Program-made: the position numbers and the translations under genes | Shown: positions 27,561-38,800 of the stretch, piece after piece | How positions within the stretch are numbered: position 1 is the stretch's first letter | Layout of the letters: every line of letters begins with the position of its first letter | The notes under the pieces: generated by a model | What the model was told of the DNA's origin: nothing | Seen by the model: only the letters and a program-made list of their open reading frames with translations | Databases searched by the model: none | Source: Cloeon dipterum | Taxonomy: Eukaryota; Arthropoda; Insecta; Ephemeroptera; Baetidae | Length of the DNA: 64,000 nucleotides | Assembly (NCBI RefSeq): GCF_949628265.1 | Contig: NC_088787.1 | Span: 14,994,501 to 15,058,500, forward strand | Direction: 5' to 3'

Positions 27561-30312
27561 AACTGATATTATCTTTCTAAGACCTCTCAAATAAACTATT
27601 ATTAATTTTTATTGACGCTGGACGCTGGATATATATCTATCTACTACTTAAAACTGTATTAGCTTGAAAGTAAGTGGGCATTTATTTCTGAAATTGGTTG
27701 TAATTCTTTCTTATCACTTGCGAGCACACTCTGCACTCTGCACGATCTGAGGCGCTTGATTTGGGTCTCTTTGCAGCTCACAAACGCCAAAGACTAATCA
27801 ATAAAATACAGAGCCAGGAGGACACATCGTGGACTTGCGCAATCCCTTGTTCCTAGAGTGCCGCTTTGTGCATTGCGAAGTAAGAATTATTGTGTGAAAA
27901 AGGTCAAGATTGCGGCGTAAAACAAAATTTCTGTTCGCTCTCTCGCCAGCTATTATGTTCGTGACTCCTATTCACGAGCGCCACGACACCCTTAGAACAA
28001 TGACGTCAAAGCTGATATTGGTTGTGCAGAGATGCTGCGAAAAAAAATTCACCAGTGAAAATTACCAGCTCAACCTATTTTTAGATTTGGAAGATGCCCT
28101 GGGACTTTGGTCATATAATCTTACTGAAATATTATCAAAATTTATTAAAAATTTAAAGGAGGGGGAAATCTTCAGCTCAAGATCGTAAAATTTGTCATAA
28201 TTTAAAATACCATTTCTTTAAAATAACACGATTATGTTCCTGTTTTGGTCTGCCATTATAAATCAATTTCTTAAAAAAGTAGCTGCGTTATTGGAACAAA
28301 ATATCCAAAGGTCAGGTTACTATTTTGAAAAAAATCCTTCTTTTATTGCTTCTATTGTGCAGTTTCCTTTTTGTTTTAGTAGTAATTTGCGAGAGTGAAA
28401 GATTTCATTTCGTATTTTTTTTTTTTTTTTTTTTGAGAACGTTAATCAATGATATCGATAAATCTTATTATAATACTTTAAATTTGGAACTTGAGGAACA
28501 CATAAAAAGAATCGGATATATCAGTTAACTCTTTTATTGTAACCGAAAATGATGTTTTGAACTCTCCAGCTTTGAAAACGGCAGGGGAAAAGTGAAGCTA
28601 GTGTGAAAAACACTTACCCGTCGCTTCTCTTTGAGGCCAATGCTGCTATCCGTGAGCTCCACGGGGTAAATGGCAGCCGCGGCCCACCCTGCTTCACTTT
28701 TCTCACAGCTCGAGCGGTGGTGATCGATGGCGAACGCGCGCTAAAGCGCATGTGCCCTGCTCCAACCCCGATCCACCCCCCTCTCGAGCTCTGCTGACCT
28801 CATTGCTGCACTCGTCCGCCGCGGTTTTCTCCTGGCAATGGGGTGGTCTATATGCCTTTGCCAAATAGACGCTCGAGAGCAGGGCCGAAATAAATGCGGT
28901 GTGGGAGGAGGGGTGCAAAAATAACGGAGGCGCCCACCCTCGATGTACGTCTTTGCGACCGCGGCCTGACGCGTATGCTATATTATTTCATGCTTGCGGT
29001 GATAATGATTCCGCTTTTCCTGGTTCACTACGGGGGATGTGACGTCACTTCTCTTGATAATAAACCTGCTGCTTCCATCTGTCAACTGCACCGCTTGAGG
29101 TTAATATGGGGGTATTTAATATTGCCGGTGTGGGCGCCGCTGATTGCTCCGCCAGGTCACATGTGTCTTTGTGCACTGGAAATGAGACACTGATTAATTT
29201 CACGGGCGCACCGCGCCGCCTCGCTCCGGCCGGGATCCAACTTACTTAGCTCTACATTGTGATTAGATTTTAACCCCTACCTGCGAAATTTGGGTTAATT
29301 ACATTTTACGCGGTTCACTGAAGCTCAGACTTTGCCATGCGAAATATACTTGTCTTAACGTATGTATGATCGCTATTTTCGATATTTTTATCAGAAAAAA
29401 GGAATAAAATTAAACAATTATAAAAAATGATTTTTAAATCTCTTCCTGTAAAATTTTTTTATAGATTTATTTAGCAATATTTATATCATAAAATTTCCTT
29501 TCTGATTAATGGGGTGCTAGTTGAAGCCAAAATATGTGAAGAAAATTAAAATCTTAACCTTTAACATGTTATATTCGGTTCCCCCCAATTAATCTTCAGT
29601 TAATGAAGGCGACTATCAATGCAGAGGCGGCAATCTTTCAGAGGCTCAGCTTTTTCATGGGACGACCAGTTTGAAACAACTTTCATGCGCGAATACGGCG
29701 CGCCTGACAAAAAAGAGCAGTTAAAAAGAGGCCCTGAGATACGTTTCCAGAACGCGGAAGAACCAAAATCCTGTATACCTTATGTGCAAACAAATAGCAA
29801 TTAGTGAAGTGGGGACAGGTTGCCGCTGCAAAAAATTCCAATTATTAAATCAGCAAAATTTAAAATATGCTTTTATTTTTTTGATTATAGTTCAGCTGTC
29901 AAAAATTGCTTTCATTATATATATATGGGAATATATCTTGTTTTGTAATAATAATACAACTAAAACTGCATGAAACCATCAAGTTGTCTCGTTTAAAAAA
30001 TTTTTTTCCAGTATATAAAGCCAATCTTTGAAGACTTTTTATTACTTTGTCCTAGACATTATTAGGATCATTAATGTCATTTTCGTTATTTTCGAACAAC
30101 AGTGCACTCCTATCCCGCCAGAGATCAACAGGTTTGAGTGCTCTGAAATTTCGTGCACGGCACGCCGATCGCTGAGGGCAAACCTGATCTTCCAAGGTTG
30201 TTCTCTGTTTTAAAAATAACCCACCCTTTCCCTCTTGCTTTGCGCATTCAACAGCAGTCAAAAGCTTGCCTTCTTTTGAATAACACGTGAACTGTTCGAA
30301 TAATAACCTGCA
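27561..30312. other. Spacer between retroelement relic and THEM6 pair
   Basis: No supported gene. Short frames at 27910-28188 (starting from TTG, not ATG) and 29619-29804 (61 codons from ATG) show no family resemblance or splice context. A poly(T) run lies near 28420-28436. A 12-bp inverted repeat (GAAAAGTGAAGC) occupies 28587-28598 and 28691-28702. GC-richer sequence at about 28,600-29,240 may be promoter-like. Confidence 0.4.
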
Positions 30313-31044
30313 ATGGATTCGGTAGAATTCTGGTGCGTGTGCTTCTTGTTAATGATCTTAGTGCCTTTGCTCGTGCACTTTTTCGTAATTGACTTGATTT
30401 TTATATCTCGTCATGCCATCGGAGTGCATATTGGTCGATTTTTGGCGAGAGGAAATTGGAAACCGCTGACGTCCACTGCTTCAAATTTTGGTAGATATAT
30501 ATTCTTTCAACTTATAAACAAATTTATAGTATTTTTAAACTGCAGGATTTTGCTACACCACCGACGTGGATATTTATTGGAAGCACATGAATAATGTCCG
30601 CATTACTCGGGAAATGGACTTTGTGTTGTACGGTTTTTTGTCAACCACTGGACTTATGTATGACGTGCAGAAAAATATCGAAGGAGATTCTGTTTTTTGG
30701 AAGGTTGCAAGCAATACTCGATTCCGCCGACCGGTTCAAGTTTTCAGCACGTTCAACATAAAAACGAAGGTGCGCTGATAATAGTTATATATAAATTATT
30801 TTTAACCATGTCCAAATTACAGATTATTTACTGGGAGAAGGATTCATTGTACGTGGAGCAGCAGCTCATCACAAAAGACAATTTTGTTCGCGTTGTTTCC
30901 GTAACTAAAGTCGGTGTGAAAGGACTGGATTTAGAGAAAGTGTTTCAAAATACAGCGTTGGCTTCACCTAAACCATCAGAAGAGTTGCAAGCCTGGATAT
31001 CAAGCATCCAGATTTCTTCAAAACGGCTGCGTGGACTGGCATAG
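30313..31044 (+). CDS. THEM6-like thioesterase-superfamily protein, copy A
   Basis: Three exons: 30313-30490, 30546-30769, 30823-31044, giving 207 aa; human THEM6 is about 208 aa. An in-frame TAA lies 9 bases before the ATG. The N-terminus is one long hydrophobic segment (about residues 5-30), then a HotDog-fold domain with TTDVDIYWKHMNNVRITRE, the usual substrate-site region of the 4HBT family, and a conserved C-terminus (YWEKDSLYVEQQLI, SSKRLRG). Family knowledge: THEM6 is a membrane-anchored protein of the ER or secretory pathway with roles in lipid balance; its catalytic activity is not well settled. A poly(A) signal AATAAA sits at 31174-31179. The next gene is a tandem paralogue with introns in the same places and phases (1 and 0). 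Confidence 0.88.
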
Positions 31045-31648
31045 GAAATACCCAAGAAGGCGAAGGTTCATTCTGCTGAGAAATGAAATTCTAATACATA
31101 GACTAAAGTTAGCTAATTTTGACAGCAAACTTCTCGTATTTTATTGTAAGGAACTTACTGGAAGGTGTCATGAAATAAACTCAACGTTTCCCAAAGAGCT
31201 AGGACTAAATCAAATTTAATTTATATTCATTTTGTTTATTAAATCACTACAAAAACAAAAGTTTACGAATTTCGGATGCGGAAATTGAATGAGTATAATG
31301 GCAATTAAAAATTGCAATCATCATATTAATAGTTATTCCTCTGTTGGTGGGCTTTAGGAAAGATAAAATTGTAAGTATTTACCGCTCTTAAATTAAAATT
31401 AAGAAATGGGAGCTCATTAATTATTCGTCTCATTCAATCAAATTATATAATTAATGACTCACGCACATTTACATGCAGCAGTGAGTTTAACTTGTTATTA
31501 GAAGCTTAGCATAACCTTGACATTGATGTGCTGAGACAGCGAGGAAACGCGGCATCGCCGCTTGGTGCTCAAACGGTGCGCACCTGTTTTATACGAACCG
31601 ACCGAATCTTGCTCTCAGTCAACCAGTAATCAAAATTCAAGGAGAAAA

Positions 31649-32365
31649 ATGATCTCACTTATAGGCATCGTGGCGTTTTTGTTCATATTTTTAGATGCCA
31701 ATTATTTCATAAGGATCGCGTTTACCATTCTTTTCGGGCGTGTCTTCCAGACGAAGAAAAAGCCGACTGACCAAACTGCTATTTACGGTGAGTCGAGTGA
31801 CTTGGCAATTTTTCTTGGAGATTTTCACCAGGTTATTTTTTCGTTCTAATATCGTGCCAAATCTATTCAACAGGATTTTGTACGACTCAGGATGTGGATA
31901 TTTTTGTTCGGCACATGAACAACGCTCGTTATGTGAGGGAAATGGATTTTGCAAGGTTCCACTTTTACGACCGCACAGGGCTTTACGAAAGCATTGTGGA
32001 AAACAAGGGCAATGCTCTGCAGGGTGCTTGCAACATTCGCTACCGCAGGACCATACCGATTTTTACCCCGTACAAAGTTGTTACTAAGGTAACCGTCCCC
32101 TATTAATAGAAAAAGAGCGACAGTAACGCGCATCCTGGATTTGCAGTTAGCTGGATGGGACGAGAAGTCCATCTATCTAGAGCAGCACTTTGTCACCTTA
32201 TCTGACGGCTTCATAAGAGCAGTGGCGTTGAGCAAGCAAAACATTGTTGGAGTTAATGTAAACCAAATGTTGAAAGACTACCCAAAGCCTCAGCAAACTC
32301 TCGACCTGACTCAGTGGTTGCAGAGCATTGAGACTTCTAGCGAAAGACTGCGCAAAGATAAATAA
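31649..32365 (+). CDS. THEM6-like thioesterase-superfamily protein, copy B
   Basis: Three exons: 31649-31787, 31874-32088, 32147-32365, giving 190 aa. The frame is open upstream to about 31562, but without another ATG, so 31649 is the chosen start. It has an N-terminal hydrophobic anchor ([11 protein letters not shown]), then the HotDog region [44 protein letters not shown] and [13 protein letters not shown]. This copy keeps HMNNARY, the more typical THEM6 sequence, where copy A has HMNNVRI. It lacks about 17 N-terminal residues found in copy A. Its poly(A) signal AATAAA is at 32409-32414. Function is inferred from family only. The short spacing from copy A (about 0.6 kb) and shared gene structure indicate a tandem duplication. 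Confidence 0.88.
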
Positions 32366-32841
32366 CCTCTTATGTTGCTCAATTTTCATTTATATAGGTT
32401 GTTGAAAAAATAAACACATTTTGGGCTAAAATATTCAAGTTTTATTACATTTCAGTAATTCCTGTATTTAATATTTCAAGCTGTCAGAGATATCATAAAA
32501 TAAGCTCCAAGCAAAATTCTGACAAATTTTAGTGTTAAAATTTCACCATCAGAACTTATCATTTCCTCATGCTGTTATAATATGAAAAGCTTGTTATAAA
32601 TATTTTAGAATTATCTTTAGAATTTGCTGTAAGCTATCAGAAAGTCTCAAAGCATTTTAGCATGAATACTTTTAGAGGGATGGCGGTCAGTCCACTCTTG
32701 GCAGGAACTAATTTACTAGTTTTAAGGGCTAGCTGCCAATAAAATGTTAACAAGGGGTCCGCCTATTGACTGAACATAAATATATGACCAAATACTTTCA
32801 TGCTGAAATTAAATTTTAAAAAATTAGAGTATTCATGAGTT
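32366..32841. other. Tail-to-tail 3' UTRs of THEM6 copy B and PCM1
   Basis: This interval holds the 3' UTRs of two convergent genes. The plus-strand AATAAA at 32409-32414 serves copy B. The minus-strand AATAAA (TTTATT at 32441-32446) lies 396 bases past the PCM1 stop. Cleavage usually occurs 10-30 bases after each signal, so the two transcripts should just meet or overlap. Confidence 0.6.
32441..32446 (-). promoter_or_regulatory. Probable PCM1 poly(A) signal
   Basis: AATAAA on the minus strand, 396 bases beyond the PCM1 stop and only 27 bases from the opposite-strand signal of THEM6 copy B. Confidence 0.5.
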
Positions 32842-35800
32842 TTAAGGTTGACCTGATGGAGGTCCAGGCAGCTGGGAAGTCTCTCCAGGCTCTAATCTTG
32901 ATGGCACTTGGTCCAGCTCTCGGTCCTGCTCCACCTGCCAAACTTCATCCTGTAAAAATACCATGATACATTGCAATTTATTGAAGAGCTAAGTGTACCA
33001 AGTAGAAATTTTTAATTTAGATTATGCTAATTAATTCTAATAACATTAAAGTAAATGAAACTCAAATAACATTGTCAAACCGAGTTATCTGCAATTAGTT
33101 CATACACTTAAAAATATAAATCGCTGTCCAGCAGCAATTAATTTTTGTTTTTAAGCACCAAAGTAAATTTATTTTGAGATGGAGAGAATAATCTTAAACC
33201 CATACCAATCTAAACATTTGTTTCAAATCTGTGAGTTTAATTCCAAATAATTTTGAGCTACTGATGACAATCCAATTGATGTGTTAAGACTTTTTTCAAT
33301 AAAAACTTATTTCATATCAATTCAATATTAAGTTTAGTGTCATGAATAATAGAGCATACATTTGCAGTTGGTGGTTGCTCTACTGACAGGTTGATTGTCT
33401 CCAAACTGTCCAGTTGCCTGCCCATATCAGGTGTATCAGTCCCCTCTGCTTGACTTCCTCTGCCATCTGGCTCCTGCACAGCTACCTCGTGGCTCTGGTC
33501 TGCTTCAGCCAAGTCTCCATCACACAAGTCAACCTCCACAGTCTCCGTCTTAGCCTCCATGGCAACCTTGGTGGCCTCCCTCAAGCTGGGGGGCAGCCAG
33601 CAGTTACGCTGTGGGGGCGTCGGAGGAGCCGCCGCTTCGCCCATTTCGGAGTCACTTGATTCAACCTGCAACAAGCACGAATTTTTCGGTTCAGCTTTAT
33701 CTTATCAACTGGAATGAGCAACAGTTAAATGCCTACCTGCTCGTCTTGCAGGAGTGCATCAGAGTTAATGGTCTGAGCGTCATTCTGAGCGTTGGCAAAC
33801 AACGTGGCCGATCCCCCTTGATCAACAACGTTCTCAAAAAGTTTAAAGAACGCCAGTTCCTTCAAGAGAACTTCAGCAACGGTGGCCAGCATTTCTTCTC
33901 CAACATCTCGCAACCTGAAGTACAGTAAAAATAAATTTAATTTTAATTGGCAAAATTTGACATTTAAAAATAAAAAATAAAAGGGAAAATAGAGGAAATT
34001 CCGCCTATGAAGCTTAATTACAAATGGCTAATTGGTTCAAATGCAAATCAGTATGATTGTATTCTAAGGTAACAGCCTCACTGATAATAAAGAATTATCC
34101 ATAACTCCCAGTGCAGTGGTTTTACCATTTCATAACAGTTATGTGTGATTTAATGAACTCCATTTTGGGGGCTATGATTCTGCCCGTTGATATAGCTTTA
34201 TTATCCATAGATTCACAATAAAATAAAATTATTTATTGCCTTTCTTTTAAAAAAGTGTTTTAAATGATTATTTTGTCAAATTAGGCTGTTGCACCTTTTT
34301 CAAATACGTTTTATATGAAATATTGATGTATAGCGAGTTTAAAATTAATTCAACTTAGTTATAAATAGTACCAATGTGAAAACTAACTATTTTGGTTATT
34401 CTATGAAAAAAATCCAGAGAAAATTAATTTCAATTTTTGTCCAGTCTGGATAAAATTAACATTTATTTTTCGTAGAAAAGAAAAAAAGACAGCTATCAAA
34501 TAGTAAACAAAAAGCTCAGAAGGAACAAAAATTGCAAATAACCACATGATTTCAATGCCCAACCTTGCAAAGATAATATCGTAAAACTAAATTATTGAAA
34601 CATAAAATGATGAAGGCTATAGAGCATAGTTAAAAAATTACTAACCAACAGCCTTGGAATTTAGCAAGAGCGTCTGCGAGCCGTCCTTGGAGTTGTCCGT
34701 GCACAAACGAGTTGAGTGCTGGTTGCTGAGTAATAGTAACATGGCTCAAAGTTCTCTGTATGATAAAATCGAGGAGTAAAGGAGTGCAGCAGTCATCGCG
34801 CTTGCTCTTCAAAAATGGCATTAGCTGCAGCAGCAGACTCTGGATTTTAGTGTCAACCTGGTTCTCATTGACCTGCCGCTTAAGGGACTTTTAAAAATTT
34901 GTCTGGAATATTTTTGCACTGTGATCTACCTGTGGTGATTTGAATGGCAAAGCAGCGGCACCTTCTGGCGTTTCAGATCGATTGTTACTAGCTTCTTCAG
35001 AGCGCAGCAACTCATCCTGTCTGCCAATTTCTCTTATGCTGTTCAATACCCTTTGGCAGTCAGAAGTGCACCTCAGAGTCTTGAGTTCTCTGAACAGCTG
35101 AGGCAGAAATTCAGGGTGACTTTGGTTCTGGGCAACCAACGAGGCGAGCTCAGAAAACAGTTGCTCAGCAGGCAAGTTTCCACTTCTTATGGAAAATAAA
35201 AAACTCAATGAATGTGATAAAAATACAGTGATAAAAAACCTACAAAGAATGTGATTGGATTAGTGGAGCTTGCTGAGAAGGAACAGGTGGCCTCTCTGAA
35301 TTAAGCTTTTGCTTCCTTGGCTGCTGACCTGAGCTCCTAGAAGGCAAGGGTTGGCTCTCTCCATTGTTTCTGAGTGAGTTATGAGATCTGTCTGTCAAAG
35401 GGCTGGGATGCTGGATCTGACCATCATTCACTTTCGTGTTGGTTGACAGTAGATTCTGACGAGAATAGCTAGCGGGAATCATAACAGATTAACTGATGAT
35501 ACGACTTCCCAAAATGAAGGAACAAAATCCATAGTTTCATTCTGAGGTGAACCTTACCTTCGAAAATTGTCCCAATAATTGTTGGCTCTGACGCCTGGAG
35601 GAACTTGGTTGTTGAGGGTAACTTGGGGGCCATGTCGGATCAAAGTGGGCAGAGCTGAAGCGTTATTTGGGGTTTGGGTCGGGGGCCACGGAAAGTGGGC
35701 GCTGGGCGGAATCATGAACTGAGGAAGCCCCTCACACAGATTTGGCAGCGAATGGGCCCCAGTGACGGAAGCAGATGCGTTCACCTCAGCAGAATTGTTG

Positions 35801-38800
35801 AATGGAGGTGGCTGGAAATTGGCACTCAAATTTTGCTCGTTGCACACCATCCTATCTTGCATCTGAATATTCAAATGAAATTATTTGATTTAATGAACTA
35901 TTTATTATTTTCAGGGAGAGCTATAGAATGAAATACGAAACACGCATTACCGACTGCAGGGTGGCATGTAAGTTCATAATCTCCCTCTGCTGCATCCACA
36001 GCATTTGGCAGCACTGGCTCAATGTTGTCATCATTTGCGAAGCAATCGGGCTAGACATCCACCAACTTTCAGGGGAAGGAGAGCCCCACTGCCACTGCTG
36101 CATCATGTTCTGGCATGTTGCATTTGAAGCTTCAAGTTGTTGCTTAAATTAAAAAAATGGGTAGTTAATTAATTTTAAATTTTCTTTTTGTATCCATATT
36201 TGAAGCTAGGTTTAAATATTTTATTTGATCATTTGAATGAACAGCTTTTACCTGCAAAAGCCACCACTGAGCATGAGGTGATGCTTCATCCCCCATAGGA
36301 CGAGGAGTGGCAGTGCTGCTGCCAGAACGAGGAGGAACGTCATATATTGGCGTTGACGACTCCAAAGGAGGTTCAGGCCAGATAGGATTTTTGTTTGCTG
36401 AAAGTGTTTATATTAGGGCCACTAAATTTTATGAATATTTGAAGCACATGAAAAAAATATGATATAATTAACATTTAGCAAACATACCAGCTGGACTTTT
36501 CTGAGAGTTTTGCACTTGACGCATAGTGGTTGCAGCCAAGCTGTACAGTGGATGCGTGGTTGGCCCATTGGCACCCATCAAATCAGTTTCCCAGAAAAAC
36601 TCATCGCTTGAGCAGTTTATGCTCTGTTGCTGCTCAGATTGAGGTTGGACGGAGGAGAGCATGCTGCCTCCCCAAGTTGCCCCAGTGTCAGAGACAGTAA
36701 TGCCTTTAAAGGATAGAAATTAAAAGACTATAAAAGAAACAGTTTGATTCACAACCTGATGCGTTGCAAGTGTCCTGATTTAAAGATGAACTCTGACCCT
36801 GATCCTTACGCATCATTTCTTCCAGTTCTTGGCGCTTGGCTTGCATGTAAGCTTTCTGGCTGCTTCCAGTTGGATCATGCACAATGTTCTAGAGGCATAG
36901 GGAAAACAATTTAAATGCAGAATAGTTTTAAGATTAGAGATTTCAGCCACGAGATTAAAGGTGGCGCCTACCGGGACTGGCTTAGCCGTTTTTTGCCTGG
37001 CGACAGCTGGCCATTTTCACCGGCAACTGACAATATTTTAAATGTGAAGTTTGATAATGCTTAACGACCCAAATGGCCAGGAGACATATTTTTCTCCTAC
37101 TCTTTTTAATTTTTGACCTTTTTTCCCTGGCGGCTGCCCACGTGACCCAAAATTTGCTGGCTGGCGCGGCGCAGCGCGTCTGGCTGAGGCCGAGACCTCT
37201 ATTTAAGATAAAAAATTAAACAGTTAGTTACCACTAAATCCTGCTTGATATTCTTGTTTTTTCTTTGAGGCACTGATGGACTGGGAGTAGTTTCAGCCTT
37301 GGGCTGTTGCAAGTACGTCCTCATCAGTTGCTCCAGTTCTTGATTGGGTATTTGTTGATCGGCATTCCTCCCAGTGCTAGAATAACTGATTTTAAACATG
37401 ATGCTTGTATTATAGCTACATAAAAATACAAAATACCTATTCACCGATTCCTCTTCATCAAGATCATCCTCCGCAAGTCCTGCTGCACTGAGAATCTCTT
37501 TCAGCTGTTGTAGTTTCTGCTTGGCCTTGTCTAATTGCCTGGTGGTGAGCAAAATAGTACTTTTTCCCCCACTGAATTCACAAAATCACGCACTGAGCCT
37601 TGTGTCGAATCTCCAGAGTCTGGTCATCAATGGATTTGGGAAGAGTGTCTGAATTCCTAAATGTGTTGTCTGGCTTTGAAGAGGATGATCTAGACGAATG
37701 ATCACGCCTTGGCTCAGATTCCTGGCTTGCCAATGCAGTCTTTATTGAGTCCTGAAACATTTGATCAAAAAAGGAACCCAGCAAAACTAAAGACTACATA
37801 TGGCATTTCTCCACGGTTAATAGCGGCCACTAGGGATTGCAGGTTTGCGAGTCTAGCTTTCATATTGTTCAATTCCTCAACCTTAGCATCCACATCCACA
37901 AATGAGGCTGTGACCTGCTCCACTTCCTCTTCATCAGAACTGGTTGACAGATGGTTCTCTAAAACAACTTAAACACATGAATTTTGCAATTTAGAGAAGA
38001 AGCACCAGCACACCTCTCGGGGAGAGTTGCAGGGTCTGCATATCCCTATTCAGTCTATCCACTGTTCTCTTCCGGTCATGGATTTCTTGAAGTCTTTCTT
38101 GAATCGCCATGAACTCTGCATCCAGCTCCTTGTCGTGGTCTCCCAACAAACTGACGGCGTCAGTTGTCGACATGTCTTGGAATTGGCCAGTAAGGCTGTC
38201 AGCTCTGTCAGTCCAGTTTCGGAGAAACTCCTACACAGAATATCTTCATCACAATTCTTTCAAATATATGTTGTTCCCTGCTAACCTGAGATAGAGACTT
38301 GGGATCCCTTAACTGCTGCTGTGCCTTCTCTTGGAGAGATATCAGAGCTGCTTGGTGCTGCACTAAAGCTTGAAGCTGGTGAGAAAAAAAAATATTGTGG
38401 GCAATTGCTATCAAGACAAAATAAAAAAATACCCAGATAATTTTACGAAAATTTTAATTAAAGAAAGTATAAGCTCCGCGCGGTTTTTCTCAGTAGAGGA
38501 AAAAACCAAAATACTGCCGGCCCCTGCTGAAAAGGCCTGCGGGGAAAATACAGCTGATGCACAGTACAAGGGCGTTTTTTTTTAAATTTTCCTCTCAAAA
38601 TCATTGTGAGAAAATCCGCGCTGAGTTGATCCTATCATAGATTTAAAAATCAGGAATTTTTACCGGGACAGCTTTTAGAGAAGCATGGAATGGCTGTTCT
38701 GATGATTTCTTGTACCTTAATGCAAAATGCGAAATCAAAACTTACCTTTTTTTGACTTTCCTCCACTTTCAGTTTTAGTTCCTGATGTTTCGCGTACTGA

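Noticed and set aside
27910..28188. 92-codon plus-strand frame next to the retroelement relic
   Set aside because: It starts at TTG, has no recognised family and lies in repeat-rich spacer; an unknown exon cannot be fully excluded.
28325..28528. Plus-strand frame with a Leu-rich start and poly-Phe run
   Set aside because: It starts at TTG, and the Phe run only reflects a poly(T) tract.
31562..31648. N-terminal extension of THEM6 copy B by 29 codons
   Set aside because: The extension begins at TTG, not ATG, and would put a polar stretch before the hydrophobic anchor; the ATG at 31649 fits the family.
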